64,000 nt of DNA. Source: Leisingera aquaemixtae. GTDB lineage: Bacteria; Pseudomonadota; Alphaproteobacteria; Rhodobacterales; Rhodobacteraceae. The notes under the pieces were generated by a model. It was not told where the DNA came from. It ran no database searches and saw nothing but the letters and a program-made list of their open reading frames with translations. The position numbers and the translations under genes are program-made. Of the stretch, positions 1 through 8,051 are shown one piece after another; the first letter of the stretch is position 1; each line of letters opens with the position of its first letter. The DNA lies in assembly GCF_019801145.1 (NCBI RefSeq), contig NZ_JAHVJQ010000008.1, positions 168,861 to 232,860 on the forward strand, written 5' to 3'.

Positions 1-239
1 TGGTCTATCTGGCGGTTTTTGCCAGCTCTGCCACCTTTGTGCTGTTGCAGTACGCCACCCTGAGGCTGCCCTCGGCCAAGGTGATGGCCTATACCTATCT
101 GACCCCAAGCTGGGTGATCCTGTGGGAGATCGCGCTGGGCCGCGGCGCGCCGCCGGGCATGGTTCTGATCGGGGTGGTGATGTCAGTGGCCGCGCTGGTG
201 ATGCTGCTGGAAGGAGATGCCAAGCCGGTGCGCGCCTGA
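1..239 (+). CDS. DMT-family (EamA) transporter, C-terminal fragment
   Basis: The gene is cut by the window edge; only its last 79 codons are present, read from base 3. The visible part is hydrophobic, with two or three predicted membrane segments. It has the alternating Gly/Ala-rich helices and the short basic tail typical of EamA drug/metabolite transporters, including a PSWVILWE-like stretch that resembles the second EamA repeat. Such proteins usually have ten membrane helices and export amino acids or other small metabolites. The substrate cannot be told from this fragment. A second DMT transporter lies 1 kb downstream but is not a continuation of this one. Confidence 0.75.
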   Translation, partial: VYLAVFASSATFVLLQYATLRLPSAKVMAYTYLTPSWVILWEIALGRGAPPGMVLIGVVMSVAALVMLLEGDAKPVRA

Positions 240-258
240 GCGCCGCCCCGTGGCGCGC

Positions 259-299
259 TTGCGGCAAGTCAACATAAGCCCCTTGTTTTCCGCTATACT
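259..299 (+). promoter_or_regulatory. FNR-like box and -10 element upstream of the universal stress gene
   Basis: Bases 259-272 read TTGCG-GCAA-GTCAA, which fits the TTG-N8-CAA core of an FNR/Crp-type site. The right half is a full GTCAA and the left half is weaker. A TATACT hexamer at 294-299 has no recognisable -35 partner. If transcription starts about 7 bases after it, the box is centred near -41, the position expected for class II activation. No binding data are available. Confidence 0.4.
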
Positions 300-334
300 G
301 GCCCTGAGGGACGCGTCAGGAGAAGGAGGGAAGA

Positions 335-745
335 ATGTTCAAGCATATCATGGTGCCCGTCGACCTGCACATGCCCCCGGCTGTCAAGAAGGCCATAAAC
401 GTTGCGGCGGATTTCGCCAAGAACCACGGGTCGCGCGTGACGCTGGTTCATGTGACGGATCAGCAGGTCAAGGGCGCGCATACCGTGGGCTCATCCGGCG
501 ATGAACTGGCTGAGCTTGCCAGCAAGGTTGCCGAGAGCAGCGGCGCAAGGGTCGAGGGGCTGCCGATCTATTCCGTAGATGTCGGGTCGGAGATCGACTC
601 CATTTTGACCCGGACCGCGAAAGAGCTTGAAGTGGACCTGATCGTGGTTGCGACGCATATGCCCGGCATCCTGGACTATGTATTTTCGTCCCATGCCAGC
701 CACCTGGTGCTGCATTCCGAAATTTCGGTGTTTGTCGTCCGCTAA
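335..745 (+). CDS. Universal stress protein, UspA family
   Basis: A 136-residue single-domain Usp protein. It starts with FKHIMVPVD, the usual first beta strand, and ends with a strand rich in Val (SVFVVR). The helix-strand alternation and the VDLIVVATH segment fit the Usp fold. The canonical ATP-binding G-2x-G-9x-G(S/T) motif is not clearly present, so nucleotide binding is uncertain. An excellent ribosome site (AGGAGAAGGAGGG) precedes the ATG. Its promoter carries an FNR-like box, which would fit low-oxygen induction, as is common for Usp genes. It converges with the ArsR gene, with only 10 bases between the stop codons. Confidence 0.88.
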   Translation: MFKHIMVPVDLHMPPAVKKAINVAADFAKNHGSRVTLVHVTDQQVKGAHTVGSSGDELAELASKVAESSGARVEGLPIYSVDVGSEIDSILTRTAKELEVDLIVVATHMPGILDYVFSSHASHLVLHSEISVFVVR

Positions 746-755
746 GTTTCTGCCC

Positions 756-1100
756 CTAGGTTTCGGTAGGGGCGTCCTCTGACAGGTGCTCTGCCGCCAG
801 GAAACGTTCGAAAGCATCCAGGTTCACCGGCTCGAACTGGCCAAAGCCCTGCATCCACACGGAAGCAGCCCGCATCGCGTCGGGCTGCAGCTTGCACCAT
901 TTGACACGGCCGCGCTTCTCCTGCGCGATCAGCCCGGCGCGGGTCAGGATCGTCAGGTGCTTGGAAATCGCCGCCAGCGACATCTCAAACGGCTCCGCCA
1001 CGTCGGTCACTGCCATGTCGTCTTCCAACAGCATGGTCAGGATCGCCCGGCGGGTGGGGTCGGCCAGCGCCGCAAAGACGGTGTCGAGGGTGTCGCTCAT
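756..1100 (-). CDS. ArsR/SmtB-family transcriptional regulator
   Basis: A 114-residue winged-helix regulator. The N-terminus (ALADPTRRAILTML) is the classic ArsR opening, and the recognition helix lies around residues 45-62 (MSLAAISKHLTILTRAGL). The beta-wing (KRGRVKWCKL) follows. There is no CxC metal-binding motif in the expected helix, so it is probably not a metalloid sensor. It belongs to the group of ArsR proteins often coupled to SRPBCC/AHSA1 or transporter genes. It is divergent from the DMT transporter that starts at 1191, a plausible target, with 90 bases between them. Confidence 0.87.
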   Translation of the reverse strand: MSDTLDTVFAALADPTRRAILTMLLEDDMAVTDVAEPFEMSLAAISKHLTILTRAGLIAQEKRGRVKWCKLQPDAMRAASVWMQGFGQFEPVNLDAFERFLAAEHLSEDAPTET

Positions 1101-1190
1101 GCGTGATACTCCTAAAGGTCAAGAACCGGGTCGACAATCCTGCAAAAGCTGCGATGGATCGGTGCAGGGCATCTTGAGGGGGCGGCAGAT

Positions 1191-2087
1191 ATGGCGTTGC
1201 GCTATTGGGCGGTGATTTTCATTCTCGGCATCGGCTGGGGTATGTCGTTCATGTTCAACGCCATCCTGCTGCGCGAACTGGGGCCGCTGTCGGTGTCCAT
1301 GGGGCGGGTCGGGTTCGGAGCGCTGGGCTGCTGGATCTACGTGCTGGCCGCCCGCAAGAAGGTGCCTGCCGGGGCGGGGCGCTGGCTGGCGCTGTTCGGC
1401 TTCGGCGCGCTCAGCTATGCAGCGCCCTTTGCCTTCTATGCGCTGGGCCAGCAGCATATCGCCAGCGGCGTGGCGGGGATCGTCAACGCGACCACGCCTG
1501 CGCTGGCGGTTGTGGTGTCGCATTTCTGGCCCGGCAGCGAACGGGCGACGGTGCAGAAGTCGCTGGGGGTGCTCTGCGGTTTCCTGGGCATTGTGCTGCT
1601 GTCGCTGCCAATTCTGAAGGGCGGGCAGTCCTCAGAAGCCTGGGCCGTGCTGATTACCCTGTGCGCACCGCTGTGCTACGCCTTTTCCGTCAATATCGCG
1701 CGCAGCTTCCGGGATATGGAGCCGGTGGTGCTGGTGGCGATTGCGCTGACCGGCTCCACCGCGGCAATTGCGCCGCTGGCGCTTTGGAGCGAGGGGCTGC
1801 CGGTGATCACCCGGATGGAAACCTGGGCGTCGCTCTTGATGATCGGCTTTGTGCTGACCTCGGCCGCCTTCATCGCCTTTTACTGGGTGCTGCCCAAAGT
1901 GGGGCCGACCAACATCACGATGCCGACGCTGATTGCGCCGGTCTCGGCGCTGTTTCTGGGCACCTATATCCTGGGCGAGACGCTGCTGGCAGAACACCTG
2001 TGGGGCATGGCGGCAATCCTCTTGGGGCTGCTGCTGATCGATGGGCGGCTCGTGCGCTGGCGGCTGGCAAAACCGCCCCTCCGGTAA
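1191..2087 (+). CDS. DMT-family (EamA) transporter
   Basis: A 298-residue integral membrane protein with about ten hydrophobic segments in two EamA repeats. Recognisable landmarks are the opening GIGWGMSFMFNAILLRELGP, the SGVAGIVNATTPALAVV stretch that ends repeat 1, and the LIAPVSALFLGTYILGE stretch near the end of repeat 2. These proteins act in the inner membrane, usually as exporters of amino acids or related metabolites; the substrate is unknown. A GAGGGGGC ribosome site precedes the ATG. It is divergent from the ArsR gene. A short TCAACC/GGTTGA hairpin lies just after the stop (about 2090-2105). Confidence 0.88.
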   Translation: MALRYWAVIFILGIGWGMSFMFNAILLRELGPLSVSMGRVGFGALGCWIYVLAARKKVPAGAGRWLALFGFGALSYAAPFAFYALGQQHIASGVAGIVNATTPALAVVVSHFWPGSERATVQKSLGVLCGFLGIVLLSLPILKGGQSSEAWAVLITLCAPLCYAFSVNIARSFRDMEPVVLVAIALTGSTAAIAPLALWSEGLPVITRMETWASLLMIGFVLTSAAFIAFYWVLPKVGPTNITMPTLIAPVSALFLGTYILGETLLAEHLWGMAAILLGLLLIDGRLVRWRLAKPPLR

Positions 2088-2290
2088 AATCAACCTTTCG
2101 GTTGAATATGGAATCCGGGGCAGTTTGGCGCTAACGGCGGCTGCGGCAGAGCGGCGTGGTGAGTGGCGGTCTGAAAATTATCGTTTGAAAACAGACGCCT
2201 GTGCGTATTTTGAATCTTCAATCCTTGTAATTGACTCCTAAGCCCCGTGGCCTTAGCAACCTCTCAGAAATTCGCGTGAGGATGGCGCCC

Positions 2291-2626
2291 GTGACCGATG
2301 ACGACCAAAAGCAGCGCATGGCGCAGCTTGAGGAGAAATTGGCGGCGGCGCGTAAGGCCCAGGAGCCCAAGCCGCGCGCGGATGAGCATTATTCCCTGGC
2401 CAATCAGGCCTGGCGGATGGTGATCGAATTGGTGGCCGGTCTCGGGATCGGCTTTGGCATCGGATATGGGCTGGACCACCTGTTTGGAACCCTGCCCATC
2501 TTCATGGTGCTGTTTATAATGCTGGGCCTGGCGGCTGGGGTGAAGACGATGCTTCGCACCGCGCAAGAGATCCAGGAACAGAAACTGGCCGATGAGGCCG
2601 ACAAAAATGCGCAAGACCGGGACTGA
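2291..2626 (+). CDS. atpI: F0F1 ATP synthase assembly protein AtpI
   Basis: AtpI is a small membrane protein that helps assemble the c-ring of ATP synthase. The product is 111 residues. It has a charged N-terminal helix (about 1-40) and two hydrophobic helices (about 48-68 and 73-92) with the Gly-rich pattern [15 protein letters not shown] charged tail completes it. I chose the GTG at 2291 because GAGG at 2278-2281 is well spaced from it; an in-frame ATG at 2282 directly abuts that sequence. It is the first gene of the F0 operon and is followed by atpB 40 bases later. About 200 bases of non-coding DNA upstream probably hold the operon promoter. Confidence 0.88.
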   Translation: MTDDDQKQRMAQLEEKLAAARKAQEPKPRADEHYSLANQAWRMVIELVAGLGIGFGIGYGLDHLFGTLPIFMVLFIMLGLAAGVKTMLRTAQEIQEQKLADEADKNAQDRD

Positions 2627-2666
2627 TCCGACGGGATCGGCGACCGGCGACAGGAGAAGCGGACCG

Positions 2667-3467
2667 ATGGGCAAAATTTTCTTTTTCGCAGCTCTGGCAC
2701 TGGTAGTTGTGTCGGGTCTGATTTTCGCTCCGGCGGAAGCAAAGCTGGCGATCCACCCGATGGATCAGTTCCAGGTGAGCGCGCTGTTCGGCGATCACAT
2801 CTCCTGGTACACCCCGACCAACGTGACCCTGTGGATGGCACTGGCCGTTGCTGCCGTGTTCGCGCTGCTGGTTCTGGGCTCTTCGCGCCGCGCTATCGTG
2901 CCGGGCCGCGCCCAGTCGGTTGCGGAACTGGCCTATGGCTTTATCTACAAGATGGTTGAGGACGTTGCCGGCAAGGACGGCGTCAAGTTCTTCCCCTACA
3001 TCATGACCCTGTTCATGTTCATCGTGATGGCCAACTTCCTGGGCCTGATCCCCGGCTCCTTCACCACCACCTCGCATATCGCGGTGACCGCGGTTCTGGC
3101 TGCGCTGGTGTTCGTGACCGTGACCGTCGTTGGCTTCGTCAAGAACGGTGTTGGCTTCCTGGGCCTGTTCTGGGTGTCGAGCGCGCCGCTGGCGCTCCGC
3201 CCGGTCCTGGCCATCATCGAGCTGATTTCCTACTTCGTGCGCCCCGTCAGCCACTCCATCCGTCTTGCCGGTAACGTGATGGCGGGCCACGCGGTTCTGA
3301 AAGTGTTCGCAGGCTTTGCCGCAGCACTGGGCATGTTCAGCTTCCTGCCGATTTTTGCCATCACCGCGGTTTACGCACTCGAAGTTCTGGTGGCCTTCAT
3401 CCAGGCCTACGTCTTCACCATCCTGACCTGCGTGTACCTGAAGGATGCACTGCACCCGAGCCACTAA
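2667..3467 (+). CDS. atpB: F0F1 ATP synthase subunit a
   Basis: Subunit a forms the proton half-channels against the c-ring in the inner membrane. The 266-residue product contains HPMDQF near the start, NFLGLIPG in the middle, and [12 protein letters not shown]. The Arg in that last motif is the essential residue that faces the c-ring carboxylate. The start has an AGGAG site 10 bases upstream. The first 25 residues ([24 protein letters not shown]) look like a cleavable signal ending in an Ala-x-Ala type site. Many relatives start directly with a short polar segment before HPMDQF, so this extension is unusual. Confidence 0.96.
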   Translation: MGKIFFFAALALVVVSGLIFAPAEAKLAIHPMDQFQVSALFGDHISWYTPTNVTLWMALAVAAVFALLVLGSSRRAIVPGRAQSVAELAYGFIYKMVEDVAGKDGVKFFPYIMTLFMFIVMANFLGLIPGSFTTTSHIAVTAVLAALVFVTVTVVGFVKNGVGFLGLFWVSSAPLALRPVLAIIELISYFVRPVSHSIRLAGNVMAGHAVLKVFAGFAAALGMFSFLPIFAITAVYALEVLVAFIQAYVFTILTCVYLKDALHPSH

Positions 3468-3556
3468 GGCCAGGATCTGAAAAGCTAATCGGGCGGCGCC
3501 CTGACCGGCCCCGCCCACTCTAGAAATCACCACATTCCATCGTAAGGAGAGAAATC

Positions 3557-3793
3557 ATGGAAGGCGATATCGCACAACTCGGTCAGTTCGTCGGCGCAGG
3601 CCTGGCAGCAATCGGTTCCGGCGCAGCCGCAATCGGTGTGGGCCACGTGGCTGGCAACTTCCTGGCAGGCGCTCTGCGTAACCCGTCGGCAGCTGCCGGC
3701 CAGACCGCAACCCTGTTCATCGGCATCGCGTTTGCAGAAGCACTGGGCATCTTCTCGTTCCTGGTCGCTCTGCTGCTGATGTTCGCCGTCTAA
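3557..3793 (+). CDS. atpE: F0F1 ATP synthase subunit c
   Basis: Subunit c is the proteolipid that forms the rotating ring of F0. The product has 78 residues in two hydrophobic helices joined by a polar loop (RNPSAAAGQ). The ion-binding carboxylate is the Glu in [10 protein letters not shown] in helix 2, so this is a proton-type ring; the Na+-coordinating Gln/Ser/Thr set is not seen. AAGGAGA lies 8 bases before the ATG. It sits between atpB and the b' gene, the standard alphaproteobacterial order. Confidence 0.97.
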   Translation: MEGDIAQLGQFVGAGLAAIGSGAAAIGVGHVAGNFLAGALRNPSAAAGQTATLFIGIAFAEALGIFSFLVALLLMFAV

Positions 3794-3876
3794 GACCTTA
3801 GGAACCTATTTCCTTACGGCCGGGCAGTGCAGATCCTGTGCTGCCCGGTGTAACGGCAAGTTCCTGGGAGGACGAC

Positions 3877-4404
3877 ATGGCATCAAATACGCAAGAGGCA
3901 GCACACGGCGGCGGTTCCGCAATGCCGCAGCTGGACTTCTCGACCTTCGGGAACCAGATCTTCTGGCTCGTGGTCGCCCTGGTCGTGATCTACCTCATTC
4001 TGTCGCGCGTCGCGCTGCCCCGCATCGCAGCGGTGCTGGCCGAGCGTCAGGGGACCATCACCAACGACCTCGCCGCGGCTGAAGACCTGAAAGCCAAGGC
4101 TGTCGAGGCCGAAAACGCATATAACAAAGCTTTGGCGGATGCCCGTGCGGAAGCGCAGCGCATCGCTGCCGAGACCCGCGCCGAGATCCAGGCCGGGCTG
4201 GATGAGGCCATCGCCAAAGCAGACGAGCAGATCGCTGCCAAGGCCGCCGAATCCGAAAAGGCTATCGCCGAAATCAAGGCTGGCGCGCTGGAAAGCGTGA
4301 AGGCCGTGGCCACCGATACCGCAGAAGCGCTGGTTTCTGCTCTGGGCGGTTCGGCAGACAAAGACGCAATTGCCGCGGCAGTTGCCGAGCGGACGAAAGG
4401 ATAA
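3877..4404 (+). CDS. atpF2: F0F1 ATP synthase subunit b'
   Basis: This is the first of two b-type stator subunits. The 175-residue product has a Gly/Ala/His-rich N-terminal tail, one membrane helix (about 24-42, [16 protein letters not shown]) and then a long, charged, Ala/Glu/Lys-rich coiled coil. Phototrophic and many other alphaproteobacteria carry a b/b' pair that forms a heterodimeric peripheral stalk. A GGGAGG site precedes the ATG; a longer in-frame start at 3838 lacks such a site. Its stop is 5 bases before the ATG of subunit b. Confidence 0.93.
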   Translation: MASNTQEAAHGGGSAMPQLDFSTFGNQIFWLVVALVVIYLILSRVALPRIAAVLAERQGTITNDLAAAEDLKAKAVEAENAYNKALADARAEAQRIAAETRAEIQAGLDEAIAKADEQIAAKAAESEKAIAEIKAGALESVKAVATDTAEALVSALGGSADKDAIAAAVAERTKG

Positions 4405-4408
4405 GGAC

Positions 4409-4966
4409 ATGCGCAATATTCTCGCTCTTGCCCTGACCCTTGGCGCGGCTTCGCCCGCGTTTGCTGCCGGCGGCGGCATGGACCTGTCCAACACCAACCT
4501 GGTTGTTGCGCTGGCGTTCATCCTGTTCATCGGCATCCTGCTGTTTGCCAAGGTGCCGTCGCTGCTGGCTGGCCAGCTCGACAACCGCGCCGAAGGCATC
4601 CAGAAGGAACTGGACGAAGCCCGCGCCCTGCGTGAAGAGGCCCAGACCGTTCTGGCGTCTTATGAGCGCAAGCAGCAGGAAGTTCAGGCCCAGGCCGACC
4701 AGATCGTTGCTGCCGCCCGTGACGAAGCTGCCCGTGCAGCTGAGCAGGCCAAGGCCGATCTGCAAACCTCCATCGCCCGCCGTCTGGCGGCGGCCGAGGA
4801 GCAGATCGCTTCGGCCGAAGCTTCGGCTGTGAAGGAAGTGCGCGACCAAGCGATCTCCATCGCTGTTGCCGCTGCGGACCAGGTGATCTCCAAGCAGATG
4901 ACCGCCGCCGAGGCCAACAAGCTGATCGACGCCGCCATCGCGGATGTGGACGCCAAGTTGCACTAA
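4409..4966 (+). CDS. atpF: F0F1 ATP synthase subunit b
   Basis: This is the second stator subunit, 185 residues. It begins with a signal-like stretch (RNILALALTLGAASPAFAA) followed by the membrane helix (LVVALAFILFIGILLF) and a long charged coiled coil that reaches up to F1. AAGGA overlaps the end of the upstream gene and places the ATG at 4409. It is the last gene of the F0 operon and is followed by a rho-independent terminator. The F1 genes (atpHAGDC) are absent here and are expected elsewhere, as is usual in this family. Confidence 0.94.
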   Translation: MRNILALALTLGAASPAFAAGGGMDLSNTNLVVALAFILFIGILLFAKVPSLLAGQLDNRAEGIQKELDEARALREEAQTVLASYERKQQEVQAQADQIVAAARDEAARAAEQAKADLQTSIARRLAAAEEQIASAEASAVKEVRDQAISIAVAAADQVISKQMTAAEANKLIDAAIADVDAKLH

Positions 4967-4994
4967 GCCTGTGCTGATACAGACAAGTTAAAAG

Positions 4995-5021
4995 AACCCG
5001 GTCCGAGTGGCCGGGTTTTTT
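4995..5021 (+). terminator. Rho-independent terminator of the F0 ATP synthase operon
   Basis: The stem is AACCCGG (4995-5001) pairing with CCGGGTT (5011-5017), with a 9-base loop, followed by a run of six T on the plus strand. It lies 29 bases after the stop of the last F0 gene. Confidence 0.85.
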
Positions 5022-5094
5022 GTTTGGGGAAGGGGCGTTTTGAGCCCAATACGGCCACGCGGAGGCGGACTATTTTGCGCTTGGCAGTGCGAAT

Positions 5095-5577
5095 TCACTG
5101 AGCGCCAAAACGCCTCAAAATCGCCTCGCGTTCCTCGTGGTTTTCGTCCGACAGTATCTCGATGAAGCCATCTTCGTATTGCTCGCGCGGGAGGTTATCC
5201 CTCACGTCGAACCACGGAATTCTGCTCTCCACGCCATAATGGCGCTCCGGTGGAAGGCTTTCTGGGTGGTCAAGGCTCGAAATCGTAATGATGGTCCAAT
5301 CCGACCATTCCTTTATAAGTGGCTGGTACAGCAAATATGTGCCGCAGTCTGCGCAGAAGCCTCGCTCCACGATGGGCGAGGACCCGTAGAACTTTGGTTC
5401 GCCGTGTGTGAACCGAAGCGCATCTCGTGACAGAAATGCGCCCGCAATGACTGGCGCTCCACTTGCCTTTTGACATGTCCGGCAGTGGCAGTAATGCGCA
5501 TCGAAAAGTGGTCCTCTCACCTCGTAGCGCACTGTGTCACACAGGCATCCGCCTGTGAAAATTTCAGACTTCATCAT
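5095..5577 (-). CDS. GFA / CENP-V-type zinc-binding protein
   Basis: A 160-residue protein of the glutathione-dependent formaldehyde-activating (GFA/CENP-V) fold. Zinc ligands are visible as GGCLCDTVRY, HYCHCRTCQKASG and CADCGTYL, the usual set of Cys residues in this family. Members bind zinc; only a few have proven formaldehyde/glutathione activity, so the substrate is open. The start is one of two adjacent ATG codons (5577 or 5574), chosen because GGGAGGTG lies 7 bases upstream. A longer open frame runs to 5664 but has no ribosome site. It lies downstream of the GntR gene on the same strand, with 154 bases between them. Confidence 0.86.
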   Translation of the reverse strand: MMKSEIFTGGCLCDTVRYEVRGPLFDAHYCHCRTCQKASGAPVIAGAFLSRDALRFTHGEPKFYGSSPIVERGFCADCGTYLLYQPLIKEWSDWTIITISSLDHPESLPPERHYGVESRIPWFDVRDNLPREQYEDGFIEILSDENHEEREAILRRFGAQ

Positions 5578-5731
5578 AGAGAACACCTCCCGTGAGAAGT
5601 TGTTTCTCAGATTATACTGCGTAGCATGTTTGTCGAAAATGGTTTGGAAACTGTGCTGACCCACGCTCCCCTGTCCATGATGTCAAATTGAACGGCAGCA
5701 ACGTCCCGCATTTCGGCCATTGGCCTTTCCT

Positions 5732-6502
5732 TCACCCCTTGCCCGTCTCATGCTCCAGCCGCTGCCGGGCCACCTCGGCGTTACGCTCAGCCCTCTGATG
5801 GTCGGTGAGGGCCTGTTTCACATAGTCCAGATGCGCCTCGACCGCGGTGCGGGCGGCTTGCGGGTCGCGGGCCTGCAGGGCGGCGTTGATGGCGCGGTGC
5901 TGTTCCAAGAGCGCCTCATAGGTGGTGTGCTGCTGGAACATGATCCGGCGGTTATAGAAGACGCCCTCACGCAACAGATCGAACATCGAGCGCATCATGT
6001 GCAGCATGATCACGTTGTGGCTGGCGTCCATGATGGCGGAGTGGAACTGGGCGTCGAGCTGAGCTGCTTCCTCGGACACGGCGGGATTTCCGGCCGCTTC
6101 CATCTTGTCAAAGATCGCCTGGATCACTTGCAGGTCATAATCTGACCCGAACCGGGCGGCGCGTTCCGCGGCGAGCCCCTCCATGTCGCGGCGGAAGGAG
6201 AGATAGTCGAACACTGCCTCGTCATGGGTGGCGAACAGCTGGATCAGGGCGGGGGAGAAGGCGGAGCCGAGAACATCGGCGACAAACACACCGGAGCCGG
6301 CCTTGGAGGCCAGCAGGCCGCGCGCCTGCAACTCGCTGATGGCATCGCGCAAGGAAGGTCGGGAGACGCCGAGCCGTTCCGCCAGTTCCCGTTCGGCTGG
6401 CAGCCGTTCGCCGGGCGACAGGATGCCGCGCAGGATCAGCTGCTCGATCTGCTTGACGACGGAGGCGGAGAGTTTTTCGGGCTGGACTTTCTGGAATGGC
6501 AT
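5732..6502 (-). CDS. GntR-family regulator, FadR/FCD subfamily
   Basis: A 256-residue regulator. The N-terminal winged helix (about 10-75) has the GntR signature LPAERELAERLGVSRPSLRDAI. The C-terminal all-helical FCD ligand domain (about 95-235) has the metal-binding pattern seen in FCD proteins, with Asp/His residues in DAQFHSAI, HNVIMLHMM and HRAINAAL. FCD regulators sense carboxylates or amino-acid-derived acids. It is divergent from an aminotransferase gene, and the spacer holds two similar inverted repeats. It therefore probably controls the aminotransferase and itself. Confidence 0.9.
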   Translation of the reverse strand: MPFQKVQPEKLSASVVKQIEQLILRGILSPGERLPAERELAERLGVSRPSLRDAISELQARGLLASKAGSGVFVADVLGSAFSPALIQLFATHDEAVFDYLSFRRDMEGLAAERAARFGSDYDLQVIQAIFDKMEAAGNPAVSEEAAQLDAQFHSAIMDASHNVIMLHMMRSMFDLLREGVFYNRRIMFQQHTTYEALLEQHRAINAALQARDPQAARTAVEAHLDYVKQALTDHQRAERNAEVARQRLEHETGKG

Positions 6503-6520
6503 CTGGTCGCTCTGGCGGAT

Positions 6521-6609
6521 TGGTCAATTTATATGACCACGCGGGAGGTTCCGCCGCAAGGGCTGGCGGCATCACGAAGGCTGTAACAATAGGTCAGTAT
6601 TATTGACTT
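6521..6609. promoter_or_regulatory. Two operator-like inverted repeats between GntR regulator and aminotransferase
   Basis: Repeat 1 is TGGTCA (6521-6526), 7 bases, TGACCA (6534-6539), a perfect inverted repeat. Repeat 2 is AGGTCA (6591-6596), 7 bases, TGACTT (6604-6609), the same arrangement with one mismatch between arms and one change from repeat 1 in each arm. Their centres are exactly 70 bases apart. The GGTCA/TGACC arms fit the TGGT...ACCA character of FadR-type operators. Control by the adjacent FCD regulator is inferred. Confidence 0.6.
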
Positions 6610-6677
6610 TAATTTGCGCCCGCCTACCGTGACCCTAGATCACAAGCCAGACGAGCCAATGAGCCAGGAGCGCCGCG

Positions 6678-7886
6678 ATGCAGTTGGACCAGATCTTTGC
6701 CACCCGCAACAGCCGGATGAAGGCGTCGGAAATCCGCGAGCTGCTGAAACTGCTGGACCAGCCGGACATTATTTCTTTTGCCGGCGGCATCCCGGACCCG
6801 GCGCTGTTTCCGGCTGATGAGTTTGCCGAAGCCTACAAGGCGGCGCTGAGACCGGAGCGGCAGGCGCAGGCGCTGCAGTATTCGGTGAGCGAGGGCTATC
6901 TGCCGCTGCGCCAGTGGATCGTGGCGGAGATGGCGAAGATCGGCATCCAATGCGACGCGGAGAACGTGCTGATCACCTCCGGCTCCCAGCAGGCGCTGGA
7001 TTACCTGGGCAAGCTGTTCCTGTCGCCGGGCGACACCGCACTGGTCGGCTGGCCGACGTACCTGGGGGCGCTGGCGGCTTTCAACGCCTATGAACCGCGT
7101 TTTGACCGGCTGTCGCTGAACGGGAACCGCACCGCGGAAAGCTATGCCGAAGGCGCGGCAGAGGCAGGCAGTGCGGTGAAATTCGCCTATCTCTCGCCGG
7201 ATTTTGCCAATCCGACCGGTGAGACGCTGGACCGGGCAGGGCGGCTGCGGCTGCTGGACCTCGCGGACGCGCTGGACTGCGCCATCATCGAAGACGCGGC
7301 CTATCAGTCGCTGCGCTATGACGGGGAGCCGGTGCCGCCGGTGCTGGCGCTGGAGTTGGAACAGAAGGGCACGATCGAGGACTGCCGGACGATCTATTGC
7401 GGCACATTCAGCAAGACGCTGGCGCCCGGGGTGCGGATCGGCTGGGCAGTGGCGGCCAAGCAGGTTATTTCGCAAATGGTGCTGCTGAAGCAGGCGGCGG
7501 ATCTGCACACCTCTTCGATCAACCAGATGGCGGTGCATGGCGTAGCGGAGGCTTGTTTCGATGAACATGCCGGGCAATTGCGCGCGGTCTACCAGCGCCG
7601 CCGCGATGTGATGCTGGCGGCCATGGAGGAACATATGCCGGAGGGTGTGGAATGGACCCGGCCGGAGGGCGGCATGTTCATCTGGGTGACCCTGCCGGAA
7701 GGCATGGACGGCGCACAGCTGCTGGCCCGCTCGCTGGAGACGGAACGGGTGGCCTTTGTCCCCGGCCAGGCGTTTTTTGCCGATGGCAGCGGTCAGAACA
7801 CGATCCGGCTGAGCTTCTCCAACTCCAACCACACGGCCATTGAGGAAGGGATAGCCAGGTTGGGGCGGGTGTTGCGGTCCGCCTGA
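6678..7886 (+). CDS. PLP-dependent aminotransferase, class I/II (2-aminoadipate/MocR-like catalytic fold)
   Basis: A 402-residue fold-type I aminotransferase. Family landmarks are SFAGGIPDPALFP near the start, TSGSQQALDYLGKLF, the LSPDFANPTGETL substrate loop, EDAAYQSLRYDG, and the PLP-binding Lys in GTFSKTLAPGVRIGW. The SFAGGIPDP opening and overall length match the group that includes 2-aminoadipate transaminase and the catalytic domain of MocR regulators. It has no DNA-binding domain. AGGAG lies 8 bases before the ATG. It is divergent from the FCD regulator, which suggests inducible amino acid catabolism; the true amino donor is not known. Confidence 0.88.
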   Translation: MQLDQIFATRNSRMKASEIRELLKLLDQPDIISFAGGIPDPALFPADEFAEAYKAALRPERQAQALQYSVSEGYLPLRQWIVAEMAKIGIQCDAENVLITSGSQQALDYLGKLFLSPGDTALVGWPTYLGALAAFNAYEPRFDRLSLNGNRTAESYAEGAAEAGSAVKFAYLSPDFANPTGETLDRAGRLRLLDLADALDCAIIEDAAYQSLRYDGEPVPPVLALELEQKGTIEDCRTIYCGTFSKTLAPGVRIGWAVAAKQVISQMVLLKQAADLHTSSINQMAVHGVAEACFDEHAGQLRAVYQRRRDVMLAAMEEHMPEGVEWTRPEGGMFIWVTLPEGMDGAQLLARSLETERVAFVPGQAFFADGSGQNTIRLSFSNSNHTAIEEGIARLGRVLRSA

Positions 7887-8051
7887 CGCCTAATCTCCCC
7901 AGGCTTGGCAAAAGACCGCCGTATCCTGTGGGTTATCCACAAGATATGGTGTGGATTGGACAGAATTTGCCCCGATTTGGGGGTGCGGAGCGTTGACTCA
8001 ACGGGTAGGAACCGCTGAACTTTCTCGATACGGAATCACGAAGGGGCAGCT

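Noticed and set aside
2185..2211. TTGAAA ... TATTTT as the promoter of the ATP synthase operon
   Set aside because: The spacing is only 15 bases and the -10 match is weak. The promoter probably lies in this spacer but I cannot place it.
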